Positions 44,718-54,750 of a stretch of 64,000 nucleotides of DNA are shown here, in pieces. Position 1 is the stretch's first letter, and every line of letters begins with the position of its first letter. The notes beneath the pieces were generated by a model. That model was not told the origin of the DNA and ran no database searches. It saw only the letters and a program-made list of their open reading frames with translations. The translations under genes and the position numbers were made by a program. This DNA comes from Omphiscola glabra (lineage: Eukaryota; Mollusca; Gastropoda; Lymnaeidae), in assembly GCA_964017045.1 (NCBI GenBank), contig OZ024794.1:53722608-53786607 (forward strand). The letters are read 5' to 3'.

Positions 44718-44800
44718 AGATATTGTGGCAGATATTGTAACAGATATCGTGACAGATATTGTAACAGATATTGTAACAGCTATTGTAACAGCTATTGCAT
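44718..44800. repeat. 12-bp minisatellite, right part (about 7 units)
   Basis: Continuation of the ACAGATATTGTA array on the far side of copy B. Confidence 0.95.
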
Positions 44801-45049
44801 CTGAATGCTCTTAAAGACGAAACATTGCTGAAAGGGGGGTGGGCGCTAAGATAAAAGATGCGGCGTATAAGAAAACACGATTTCTTCACTGAAGAAAGGA
44901 TATATGCCGTTTTTGTTAAGAGTTTTATACATGCTTTTTTAAAAAAAGCGCTATTTGAGAATGAAGTTAGGTGAGAAGACAAACGATTTAGGATTAGCTG
45001 GATTTGACAGAGTTATGAAAACTGTGAACTTAGCACAACATCAAGGGGG
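44801..45049. other. No gene recognised
   Basis: Unique sequence between the 12-bp array and the LINE target-site duplication. Confidence 0.4.
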
Positions 45050-45064
45050 TGAGGCATGAACTAA

Positions 45065-47269
45065 CTAACACACATATTCTGGTGAGGGCCTGAGATTACT
45101 CTCTTAGTAAATTGGCAATCAACTCCATCTGCTGAGCTGTGCCATACAACATTTTCCTCACATAGGGTTCCCCCTCCGCCCTGGCCTCCACCGGAAGCTC
45201 CAGTGAGGGACATTCGGTCAACAGATGCGCCAGCGTTTCCGGGACCAGGTTGCAATGCCGGCAGGTGGGATCCCGATTGTTGTCTAGACGCCAGAAATAC
45301 GTGCCTATGGGGCAATGCTCGGTGCGCATTTGCGTCACTAAACTCTGCTGCTTTCGGCCTAACCCCCACCATGGGTCCTGTCTGCAAGGAGTTTGCATGT
45401 TTGAATAGACGCCTCTAGCGGTCGTATTGTCCGCCCACTGCCTGTACCACTTTTTCCTAAAATGGTCTGCCAGCCAGTTCTTTATTCCCAATCCAGTCAT
45501 TGGTGTTTCTGGCTGAGGCTGGGCGGCCCCAGTTTTCGCAAGAGTGTCCGCTTTCACATTGCCACTGATGTCGACGTGGCCAGGAATCCATTGCACTGTT
45601 ACTTTGCCTCCTAGTTCGCCGAGTTTGCACAAGTCATCCAAGATGACGTCAACCATGTGAGTGGTACCCTGTCTCTTTCCCAAGATCTCAAGAGCAGATC
45701 TTGAGTCCGAGAACACGACCACATCGAGTCCCGCAAGTTCGTTTTCTCTCAGTGTGTGATACACGCTCTCCAGGGCCCTGTGTATAATCTCAAGCTCCGC
45801 ATCAAAGTTTGATGATGTGGTCCCACAGGGTCCAGAGAGTTCTTGGTTTTGTGCCCCCCCCCCCAACTGGGTATCGTATGAGCCCGCCATACCCAGCAGT
45901 ACTTTCTCTCAGATTGGCCTATCCGTCCGTGAACACTTTCACAGGTACTTTGGAGTACAAATCCATGGTCTCAAGGGCGGCCGCTCTCTGAACATGCTCA
46001 GGGCTCCGTTTTGTCACTGCCGCATCGGTCAAGGCCAAATGTATGGAAGGACGTGAGGGTTCCGCGTACGGCGGATTAGCTGGGATTCGGGTCAGCCGTT
46101 CTCTATTTTGGGGCAGATCGACAGTCCTTTCAAGCTCCACGACCTGGTGCATGAATGAGGATCTTTTTAGTCTTCTGCTCGCAACCCAGTTATTCTGCAT
46201 CTGAAACGACGGTTCTCTTTCTGGCAGCCGTCGGTACCTCTCTACGGTACTTAAAATAGCTTTCTCCCTCCTAATTTCGAACGGTTCAACATTGGCCAAG
46301 ACTTCTACAGCAGCTGTGGGTGTGGTCCTGAATGCGCCACAGATGAATCTCAGAGCCTGATTCTGGATTCGGCCCAACTTTTCCAATGCAGTCTTACTTG
46401 CAAAGGATTGGACCGGCATGCTGTAATCCATTACCGACCTTACACTGCTTAGGAGTAGTGCTCTAAGCGTACTTGCGCCCGCGCCCCAACTTGTGCAAGC
46501 CAATTTTTTCACCAGATTGAGCTTGGCGGTCGCCTGGGAGCAGAGGTCTTGTACAAAAGTATGCATTTGAACCTTTTGATCCAATTTGACTCCCAGGTAA
46601 ACCGGTTGCTTGTCCCATTTGAGCGCTACATCCCCCACCTTCAGCTCGATCTCCTGTTTGAGAATGGTTCGCCCGTTTGTAAACAGCGAATAGACCGTCT
46701 TCTCGGTGTTGATTTCCAGATGCCACCGCTGCATGAACCTGTTGATAGATGAAAGGTCTTGCTGTACTAGCGTTTGCAGGCGGTGGACATCCTTACCGGT
46801 GCTCCAGATAACCAAATCGTCAACATACATCGCGGCATTGGTTACCAATTTTTGTGGCAAGTCATTAATGTATGCCAGGAAAAGTGTGCAACTGAGGGCT
46901 GACCCTTGTGGGAGCCCCTCCTCAAGGGTTCTTTTCCTGGAGGTTTCACTGCCGAATTTCGTGCTTATTGTCCGGTTTGTAAGAAAACCGGCAATCCACC
47001 TGTACATATTGGCAGTTACTCCCATCTCTTGCAATTTCAATAATAGACCGGACCTCCAGACTCGGTCGTATGCCTGCCGGAGGTCAAAAAATACAGCCAC
47101 TGTATGTGATTTTTTCTGGAGCCCACCTGTGATGGACTGGAGAAGACGGAGCACTTGGTCTACAGGCTGCATTCCCTTGCGGAAGCCCGCCTGTATTGGA
47201 CTCAGGCTGTCGGTATTTCCCAGGTACCAGTACAGCCTTTGATTAACCATTCTCTCGGCCACCTTCCCC
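45065..47269 (-). mobile_element. 5'-truncated I-clade-like LINE with 15-bp target duplication
   Basis: TGAGGCATGAACTAA occurs at 45050-45064 and again at 47270-47284, exactly bracketing the reverse transcriptase and RNase H sequence, so it is the target-site duplication. The element lies on the minus strand. Its 5' end is cut within the RT fingers, and the endonuclease and ORF1 are gone. Its 3' end has no poly-A; it ends in a TGTGTGTTA / GTTAGTT context, as some I-clade elements end in short repeats. The perfect duplication points to a fairly recent insertion, yet the gene carries a stop and a frameshift. RT followed by RNase H is the I-clade arrangement; 'nimbus' of Biomphalaria is a possible relative, not tested. 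Confidence 0.88.
45096..45890 (-). pseudogene. LINE RNase H domain and C-terminal zinc-knuckle region
   Basis: This frame is the continuation of the RT polyprotein after a frameshift in the C11 tract at 45854-45864. RNase H motifs in order are FDAELEIIHRAL (catalytic Glu), VVVFSDSRSALEIL (Asp), WIPGHVDISGNVKADTLAK (His and last Asp). The first Asp is in the upstream frame, so the active-site set is complete across the two frames. The C-terminal part has CRHCNLVPETLAHLLTEC, a Cx2Cx8Hx4C cluster typical of the end of I-clade polyproteins, and ends shortly before the element's 3' end. The first methionine of the frame is not a natural start. Non-functional because of the TAG and the frameshift, unless read through. 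Confidence 0.88.
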
Positions 47270-47277
47270 TGAGGCAT
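45919..47277 (-). pseudogene. LINE reverse transcriptase domain, truncated
   Basis: The 452-codon frame begins with ATG from the flanking target duplication (residues M-P-Q are host bases), then GKVAERMVNQRLYWYL, the usual sequence shortly after the RT start of I/Jockey-type elements. Motif A is FFDLRQAYDRVW (residues 63-74, Asp 65), motif B GLPQGSALSC (121-130) and motif C YVDD (151-154), so the palm catalytic residues are intact. The thumb and linker follow, and the frame ends with VFTDG, the first catalytic Asp of RNase H, directly before a TAG at 45919-45921. RNase H continues after the stop in the same frame to a run of 11 C, and then in another frame. About half of the RT fingers and the whole endonuclease are missing. 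Confidence 0.9.
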
Positions 47278-47367
47278 GAACTAAAATGGTCGACCGAAAG
47301 CCTCGTTAAAATAAAAATTGAGTTGAAATAAAATGTTGGAGAACACTCAGTACACCTCTCCCTCACT

Positions 47368-47566
47368 GTAAGTCATTCAACCTAAGGGTAAGTCATTCAC
47401 CCTAAGGGTAAGTCATTCACCCTAAGGGTAAGTCATTCACCCTAAGGGTAAGTCATTCACCCTAAGGGTAAGTCATTCACTCTAAGGGTAAGTCATTCAC
47501 CCTAAGGGTAAGTCATTCACCCTAAGGGTAAGTCATTCACCCTAAGGGTAAGTCATTCACCACCCT
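47368..47566. repeat. 20-bp minisatellite with telomere-like core, 10 units
   Basis: TAAGTCATTCACCCTAAGGG is repeated about ten times, nearly perfectly. It contains CCCTAA, which matches the animal telomere unit, but followed by GGG rather than tandem CCCTAA. Confidence 0.95.
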
Positions 47567-47894
47567 AAGGCTAGGTAGCTCTAACACACCTGTGTATAAA
47601 CACATTTCGACCATTACATAATACGTCAACTTTATACGACTAACGAACTTCTTATTTTAACCAATTAGATTATTAGAGTCTAAGTTTCATTTATATTTAC
47701 ACAATTTTTTAAAAATTACGATTCATCTGTGAAGGATATTGTTTAACATACAACGTTGTTTGTTCAATGTTCATATTTTGTATCTAGCGTCGCCAAACTT
47801 GGCAATAATGAACAAATGTTCAATTGTTCACACACACATTTTACACCACAATGACCATGAGCTTTACCCTAGCACACAGAAAATATATTTTTTT
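47567..47894. other. No gene recognised
   Basis: AT-rich unique sequence. Confidence 0.4.
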
Positions 47895-48225
47895 CTTTAG
47901 CACCCCAGTTTATTTTACTCCATCACGCCAATATATTTTATTCCGGCACACCAGTAAATTAATTATATAGTCTACTCCAGCACACCAGTAAATTAATCTT
48001 ATAGTCTACTCCAGCACACCAATATAATTTATTCCAACACACCAGTAAATTAATTATATAGTCTACTCCAGCACACCAGTAAATTAATTAAATAGTCTAC
48101 TCCAGCACACCAATATAATTTACTCCAGCGCAACCGAAAGCATTTTAACTCCAGAAAACCGAGAATATGTTCAATTTCAGAACACCGATATAATATTTTA
48201 TTCCAGCACAACGAAAATAAATTGT
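47895..48225. repeat. Degenerate 30-35 bp array with CTCCAGCACACCAG cores
   Basis: About nine to ten units share CTCCAGCACACCARTA and AATTAATTATATAGTCTA. Outer units are strongly diverged. Confidence 0.85.
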
Positions 48226-48708
48226 ACAGCAGCCGAGTTGTCCTGTCACATTAATATCCAACGAAAGATTACACCACATGTATGTCCGTGTGCTGACAAC
48301 TACGTAAGAACGTTTTCAACTGATCCTCTCACATAATCATTTACTCTGCACCACGGCCAGATGTAAAGTTGGCTTCAAGAGTGAAACGGGCGACTAGCGG
48401 ATTCATTAGTGCGTAGTATTTTGAGAGAAATTCTAACACTCCGGGGGCAATTTTCTTGTAGTATCATAAAAATTCTCAGCATTTTTTTAACGTGGGTGTG
48501 GGGGGGGGGGGAATGACATACCTTTCTAGTGGTAATCCATTCACTCCGGATGTAGTGACTAAAATGTATCTCATGATTCTCAGCCACCCATTCGTGACAG
48601 GTTTTTGAAAATAACTCATTGTAAGTCTTCATAGCAAGTATTCTACAGTTTTAACGTCTCTTTCTGTAGATATGTTATAACTTACATACGTGTAGGTATA
48701 ATGTGTTC
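48226..48708. other. No gene recognised
   Basis: Unique sequence; G run near 48499. Confidence 0.4.
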
Positions 48709-48820
48709 TGAGGCGTAGCTAGTGCAACTGCCGCCCAGGGCGGACCAAGCTTTTTGTCACCCCTTTCAACGAAAAAAAACTTTACAGTTGGTCGAAAATG
48801 CCACCCCCGCAATATGGAAA
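48709..48820 (+). mobile_element. Fragment of CAGTGGCG-type MITE
   Basis: TGAGGCGTAGCTAGTGCAAC and CTGCCGCCC, then TTGGTCGAAAATGCCACCCC, parallel the copy at 5686-5841 in the same order. No right terminus was found. Confidence 0.5.
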
Positions 48821-50232
48821 ATATTGACGTCCATTCGCGTTGTTTGTGCCTGTAGACAAGATGTTTGTGCCTGTAGACAAGATGTGTATACTTAAAAAAA
48901 CTGTAAGGGTGCAAGAATTAAAGAGAAAAAAAAGTATGTGTAGTTAGCCCCCTTGTCTACCAATTAATTCCAAATTTTAAAAAACCGGTAAGTTAAACAA
49001 ATTAAGGCTGAAATCAAAATGAAAGGAATGAGATGACTCACTGAGGTAAACAAATTTATAAACATATGAAATGCAGATCAAGATGAACGTGAGCAATATG
49101 ACTTGGGACATACAAATGTTGGTACAGGAGACGACTTCATATTATTCTATCCCACATACAGTTTCCCCAAATCATAAACTCAAAAAATGCGTTGTTTTTT
49201 TTTTTCTGTGGAGCGTTCGTTAGTCTACGATTTATGACGTCATTTGCTATTCCGCTTACATATAGATAACCCCATCCTGGCAGTATTTCAACAGTCCGAC
49301 CCCAGCCTGACACCAATCTTTGGATGTGTCGCCATATAAAAAAGGGGCTAAACTAATTTGACTATCCGGCAACTGTTCCCAGTGTGTTTTATCACTACGC
49401 CTGGCCAGCCACTGCACTGACGTGCTCTGTAATATTTCTCTGTCAACTCGCTAATTTGTTGGCTTGGCCGACCTTCACCTTGCCAGCTTTATTCATCAGT
49501 CGGAAACCGTTTGATGGCGGTTATTTAACGGGGATTGTACGGTGTGAATTATTTTTAAAGGATCTTCTGCGAAATTGTATCATTTATTATTTTTACCGCA
49601 TCACGTTGGGATGGTTTGGTGATCAATGAAATCATCGGACCAATGTTGTTTTTTCGATCTCCTTGACTTTGGTACAACTCTGAGATAGCCAAATGGTCCA
49701 ACAAAAGACTTGACACAAATTTTTCGATATTGAAAGTTCCTGACCGACAATTTGAGTTATAAATTCCCAATGATACTTTAAAGTTATTTCTTGTTCAAAC
49801 TGTTTGAATTTATTTTGACATATCTTTTAAGAAATCTTAACAAATATATATTCTCTTTTTTAGTCGGCTTCTCGTAAAGAGGTAAACTTATGTTGGTTGT
49901 AAAAGCAGTCACTTTTTAGTGCTCATTTATTTCATTCCAACCCCCCCCCCCTTTTTTTTTTTACCAAATTACCCGACAAGTCTTGCCACGACTGCTTGAG
50001 AGGTAAGATCAGACATCGTTAGGGTAATGACGCCGACAACAACATAAAAGATGAGATTTTAGAAACGAAATAGAAAGTGCCAAAAAAAGGGGCATCGTAA
50101 TTTATTTGATGACTGATATGTACAAATAAAGATTGTACAATTAAATTGAAATTTAGCTTGTAACATACACACAATTTAACAGTGTCTTCATGGGTTCTTG
50201 AATTATGAGACTATTCTGAAATTAAAAATGAG
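48821..50232. other. No gene recognised
   Basis: AT-rich unique sequence with a C-run/T-run at 49940-49960. A tandem pair of TTGTGCCTGTAGACAAGATG occurs at 48841-48883. No coding region recognised. Confidence 0.45.
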
Positions 50233-50240
50233 GTAGCTAC

Positions 50241-50406
50241 CAGTGGCGTTGCAAGCTTAACTCGCGCCCGGGGCACAATACCTTTTTAGCGCCCCCCCCC
50301 CATTCGAAAAACATACAATATTATATGTAAAATATACCATTTGGCGCCCCTTTGTGAGTAGCGCCCGGGGCATGATGCCCCCCTTGCCCCCCTCGCTACG
50401 CCACTG
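50241..50406. mobile_element. Complete hAT-like MITE, CAGTGGCG family
   Basis: CAGTGGCGTTGCAAG at the left end is the near-complement of CTCGCTACGCCACTG at the right end. GTAGCTAC (50233-50240) and GTAGTTAC (50407-50414) flank it and agree at 7 of 8 bases, an 8-bp duplication of hAT type. The interior has GCGCCCGGGGCA in two places and is non-coding. It serves as the reference copy for fragments at 1783, 5686, 39062 and 48709. Confidence 0.8.
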
Positions 50407-50704
50407 GTAGTTACAAAACTCACTAGTCAACAGATTTGAACATGATGCACAAAAGTTTGAGGCCCCAGACTACAATAACATCAATATCTTGACCACCAGT
50501 TGTCAACCATTTTCATTCATTAATTAGCACCTTCTTTACGTTGCTAGATTGCTAATAATATTATATCTCCTTATTTAATGTGACTAAAATACTCTCTCAA
50601 CTAAAAAGCAAGAAAAATGGAAAGGTATAGTGAACAAATCCTTCTAACACTTTGGTTTCTAATAGAATTGAGCAGCCACAGATTATATCTTTACTACCAG
50701 ATGT

Positions 50705-50850
50705 CTTCTGGAGAAATACTACGAAAACAACATAAACCAACTTATGTGGACTAAAACTCATCATAGCATAGACAGGAAATATTTGTATGATGCTCTACGG
50801 GACTTTGGAGTCCCTAACAAATTTACCCGGCTTATACATATGACCAGGCC
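50705..50850 (+). pseudogene. LINE reverse-transcriptase fragment (motif A region)
   Basis: The translation LLEKYYENNINQLMWTK, then HHSIDRKYLYDALRDFGVPN and KFTRLIHMT matches the motif-A neighbourhood of a LINE RT, where an AFDSIDR core is followed by a LRxFGIPxKLVRLI block. The catalytic Asp position reads TKTHHSIDR, so the AFD residues are lost. The rest of the palm is absent. The post-RT region at 51719-52120 is probably the other end of the same insertion. Confidence 0.65.
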
Positions 50851-51154
50851 TGAGGAGAGAGGGTTGCAGTCGGTACAATGTTCCGGGACCCACGAAGCTC
50901 AAAGGGGGCCCAAAGAGCTCAAATATGGTCCATTGTGCTCAAAGGGACCACTAAGCTCAAAGGGGAGGGGGTCACGGAGCTCAAACGAGGCTCATGATAC
51001 CAGAAAAATAGATAACCCGGTTTTCTCGAAAGTATTCTAACATTTCGAAGTTTAACCTGTGAAAAACATGACCGAGATTGCCTTGTCTGGGGTGAAGATG
51101 AATCTTTTTTATCTTGCTTTCTTTGTAGATTATTTTTAAGAAAAATAGGATCTG
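50851..51154. other. Short AGCTCAAAGGGG direct repeats; no gene
   Basis: GAAGCTCAAAGGGGGCCCAA, GTGCTCAAAGGGACC and AAGCTCAAAGGGGAGG are spaced at roughly 20-25 bp between 50895 and 50990. Nothing else recognised. Confidence 0.4.
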
Positions 51155-51570
51155 CACCTAAGTCTATGCTTGCATCAAGAGAAGGATGGTCAACATCTTA
51201 GTCTATGCTTGCGTCAACAGAAGGATGGTCAGCATCTTAGTTTATGCTTGCATCAATAGAAGGATGGTCAGCATCTTAGTCTATGCTTGCATCAATAGAA
51301 GGATGGTCAGCATCTTAGTCTATGCTTGCGTCAACAGAAGGATGGTCAGCATCTAAGTCTATGCTTGCATCAATAGAAGGATGCTTGCATCAATAGAAGG
51401 ATGGTCAGCATCTAAGTCTATACTTGCATCAAGAGAAGGATGGTCAGCATCTAAGTCTATGCTTGCACCAACAGAAGGATGGTCAGCATCTAAGTCTATG
51501 CTTACATCAATACGATGGTCAGCATTTAAGTTTATGCTTGCGTCAATAGAAGGATGATCAGCAGCTAAAA
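51155..51570. repeat. 39-bp tandem array, about 10 units, inside LINE remnant
   Basis: Units contain CATCTAAGTCTATGCTTGCA and TCAATAGAAGGATGGTCAG, with variants CATCTTAG and TCAACAG. The array lies between two pieces of LINE RT. The 85-codon minus-strand frame (repeats of DADHPSIDASI) is an artefact of the 39-bp period. Confidence 0.95.
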
Positions 51571-51718
51571 AGTGGCGAAAATTATGTATTCGCATCCCTT
51601 GACATGAGAGAAGCAATAGTCACAGGCAGTGCTATCTGGAATGGGCAAGAACTAGAAAGACGCTTGTCATCTGACAAAGGCAATTAACGTCTGTTGGAGG
51701 CATCAAATGGAATAGAAT

Positions 51719-52120
51719 ATGTCAAGTGGCACATCAGTAGGAATCAAATTATTGTTCAAGTACTCCTTGGTGAACGGCGGGCAACTTTCCTTACTAATAG
51801 GAATCATCAACTTCTCAAGGGGAACAAAGAAAGCCTTATGCAACACTATGATAAGAACACTTGTAATTTACGCAAGTGAGACTTGGTCCATTACCAGAAA
51901 AACAGAGAACCTGCCAAACAGAAGGGAGAGGAAAATCCCCAGGATAATATACGGTCTCACTTGTCGACCAAGACTGGGATGGATTGACGATATAGAGAAA
52001 AGCTTACATCAGCTGGGGTTCCGCGCATGGAGGCGGAAAGCAATGGAACTATCCGGATGGAAGGATGTGGTGGAGCAAGCCAGGGCCCTGCATAAGCTGT
52101 AGCGCCACTGATGATGATGA
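51719..52120 (+). pseudogene. LINE post-RT C-terminal region and GAT tail
   Basis: The 127-codon frame contains FSRGTKKALCNTMIRTLVIY, ASETWSITRKTEN, RRERKIPRIIYG, RPRLGWIDDIEKSLHQLG and WRRKAMELSGWKDVVEQARA, ending HKL-stop. These correspond in order to the RT-linked C-terminal region of a common animal LINE group (SRGTK, TYGSETW, ERKILRKIYG, GRPRLRW, WRRKA blocks). About 50-60 residues between the IYG and RPRL blocks appear deleted. The stop is followed by GATGATGATGATGATT, a short 3' tail like those at about 6325 and 28370. Together with 50705-50850 this is a dead copy split by the 39-bp array. Confidence 0.8.
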
Positions 52121-54235
52121 TGATTCTTTACATGCGCCAAAGCCGTGGAGTCTAATATCCCATAATCTTAACAATACTCCACTGGCAAACTATCTTTCAC
52201 AATTCCTTTCAAATGACAGATCTTAGAAGAACAACCACGTGGGACGTTACTACTTGTTGAGAATGGCTTTTTGGCTGGCCCTCCTGTAGCTCTTCTCTGA
52301 GCGCCCATCCAGCCAATATTATAAACGTGTATTTAAGTCATAAGGGACCCCTGTAGCTGATCACTGCCTATTAGGGCCCTCTGATGGCACGTTACCAGTA
52401 CCGGGTTGTTGGATCTGACGAGGAAGGTCATAATGTGTATACGGCCCATTAATTGCAACTGATGTTACCACGCGTTTGGCCCCCCTTGTATTATACTACT
52501 GTAGCGTGACAGTGGAGATATTTTATTACCAATTTAAGCAACGATGTACTTAATGAACGAGGCCTTTGGATACGTCACTGTAATTGGAGGACAGTTGAAA
52601 ATAACATTGGACCCATATAAAACCGATCATTGGTCAGATTGTTATTTAGTTACATGAGCGCTGTATCAGTTTGTGGGGTTTAATTAGGGGTAAGACAAAG
52701 ACATTAATCGATTTATGTAGGAATAGAAACACACACACACACTCTTCTCAACTACAACCCCCAACCACCCACACACTCATTTTCCAACTTTCCGTTTTGG
52801 CATAACGTGTATATCATTCCACCAACGTTTTGTGGCGAATGGACACAGCGGGTGGGCACGAAGCTCTAGATGCCGCCCAGTAGGAGAACGCCCTGGCGTC
52901 CACCAGTCTAAATAGATAACATTGTTTTTTAACAGCTAAACGGAAAAAGAACATATATTTCTTAGTTTTTTTTAAACACCAACCATTCTCAAACATATTG
53001 TGGAAGTATTGTACTTCATTATAGGTTAAATTGTATTGAGTTAGGGGTGGCGGGGGGCAGATTTAATTTAGAATAAGTGATAAGGACTCAGAAATAGTAG
53101 TAAGGTATAGCCAATGAAGTGCTTAAAATTGATTATTATAAAGAATTTTAAAAGGATGCACGCGGTCAAACATAGAGTTCAGCTGTTCATGAAACCTTAT
53201 CGTTAGTTTTTAGTACCACAAAAAAAATGATAACTTTACAATTGCTTGTACATCGAATGGACGATTACGATATCGTAAGCACAGATCGATCGTCATACAA
53301 AATATTATTTATATAATTAGCACACAAAGCACAGCTTTTGTTTACAAAAGACTGAAACTATATGACTATATATTGGTCGATTCATATAAAAGAAAGGTTC
53401 TCTATGTTGAAAGGACTTCTATGTTGCAAGTACCTTGTTAATACATTATATACCAACAGATAAGATAAAAATTCACATTGATGCGACCACGCAAATCACA
53501 TAATCCTTGAAAAAGTGTAAAAACTAAACCGTACGTCTATTAAAAACACACTGTTCACACAATAAGATTTTCCCCACACTTTGGCAAGTACATGTTATGA
53601 AAGAACTTGCAGATTGCCGCAAATCAAGGTGTTGGTGTAAATAAAGACATATTTGTGTCGTCTCAACGTTAAGACCCCGCACCTCTGGCTTATTTTTTTG
53701 TAACCATCGGCGAAATTCAATAAACATTCACAAAAACTTGCCGCACAATCAACTTATCTCGCATTTATGAAATGCGGACCTCTGCCCCCACCTTACAAAA
53801 AAAAAACCCACAGTTTGCAGATATCCCACTGTTGCCTTTTTGCATCGGTTTGTTTCCGTCTGGGCAAAGTTATCGACATGTTCAATGATCGTATCATTGA
53901 TTTAAACAAACTGCTCAATGTGTCACAACCGTACAGACGTGACACGTTTAGCTTAAGCCCGAGGGCGTGTCTTTACAATGTGTTTTTAATCCTGTCAACA
54001 GCGGGGGGGGGGGGGGGTGGAGAGGCCCTCTCCTTGGATTAGTGATACAAATAATTTCTTCATCGACAAATTAATTGTAATCTAAGAATTAGAACACAGT
54101 CCAACACCGCCGTAATTTTTTTTTTAGACTGGCAAACGTATTTCTAACTTCAAATCAATGGTTTTATTAATAATGTTTTTACCCGGAGACCCGGCGCACA
54201 CAGCGGGTGAACAGCTGACTGTGAAATATTCATCC
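52121..54235. other. Long gene-free stretch
   Basis: About 2.1 kb without recognised genes. Minor features are an (AC)n tract at 52730-52742 and a run of 14 G at 54003-54016. The frames at 53524-53727 and 53767-54042 are unrecognised. Confidence 0.5.
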
Positions 54236-54414
54236 AGCCTTCCTAATGTCACGACACTTTAATACTGCCCCTTATGTTGTGGTGACCCCACAACCACATA
54301 ATTATATTCGTGGCTTCTTCACAAATATGTGTTTTCCGATGGTCCTCGGTGACCATTGTGTATGGATCGTTCGCCACCCCCAAGGGGTCGCGACCCACAG
54401 GTTGAGAACCGCTG
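54236..54414 (-). mobile_element. hAT MITE, CAGCGGTTCTC family, one end degraded
   Basis: The right end CAGGTTGAGAACCGCTG matches the termini of the elements at 31093 and 63725, and GGGGTCGCGACCCACAGG lies just inside it as in the copy at 63725. The left end keeps CAGCCTTCCTAATGTCACGA but has lost the TGGTTCTCAA segment. No target duplication is visible. Confidence 0.75.
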
Positions 54415-54562
54415 ATCTCAGATATTGGCTGAATGCAATTTAATGCATTTGATTTCGTTTAGGAATGACGTTAATCTCCATAAAGAGATTTCTTTTTTAG
54501 GGATAAAATTGCTTTAATTCACGTGCCATGTAAAATATTCTGCTTGATAACGTGTATGACTT

Positions 54563-54750
54563 TAGGATCTCAATGGATGACTTTAGATATCAATGAATGA
54601 CCTTAGGATATCAATGGATGACTTTAGGATCCCAACAGATGACTTTATGATCTCAACAGATGACTTTATGATCTCAATGGATGACCTTAGGATTCAATGA
54701 ATGACTTTAGGATATCAATGGAGGACGTTAGGATCTGGATGAATGGCTTT
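54563..54750. repeat. About 20-bp degenerate tandem repeat, 9 units
   Basis: Units of the form ATGACTTTAGGATCTCAATG with many substitutions and small indels (GATATCAATGA, GATCCCAACAG). Confidence 0.9.

Noticed and set aside
46549..47242. Plus-strand ORFs of 67 and 178 codons within the LINE
   Set aside because: Antisense to the reverse transcriptase frame, which carries all the conserved motifs.
47368..47566. Considered as a chromosome end (telomere)
   Set aside because: The CCCTAA motif is embedded in a 20-bp unit and flanked by ordinary unique sequence on both sides.
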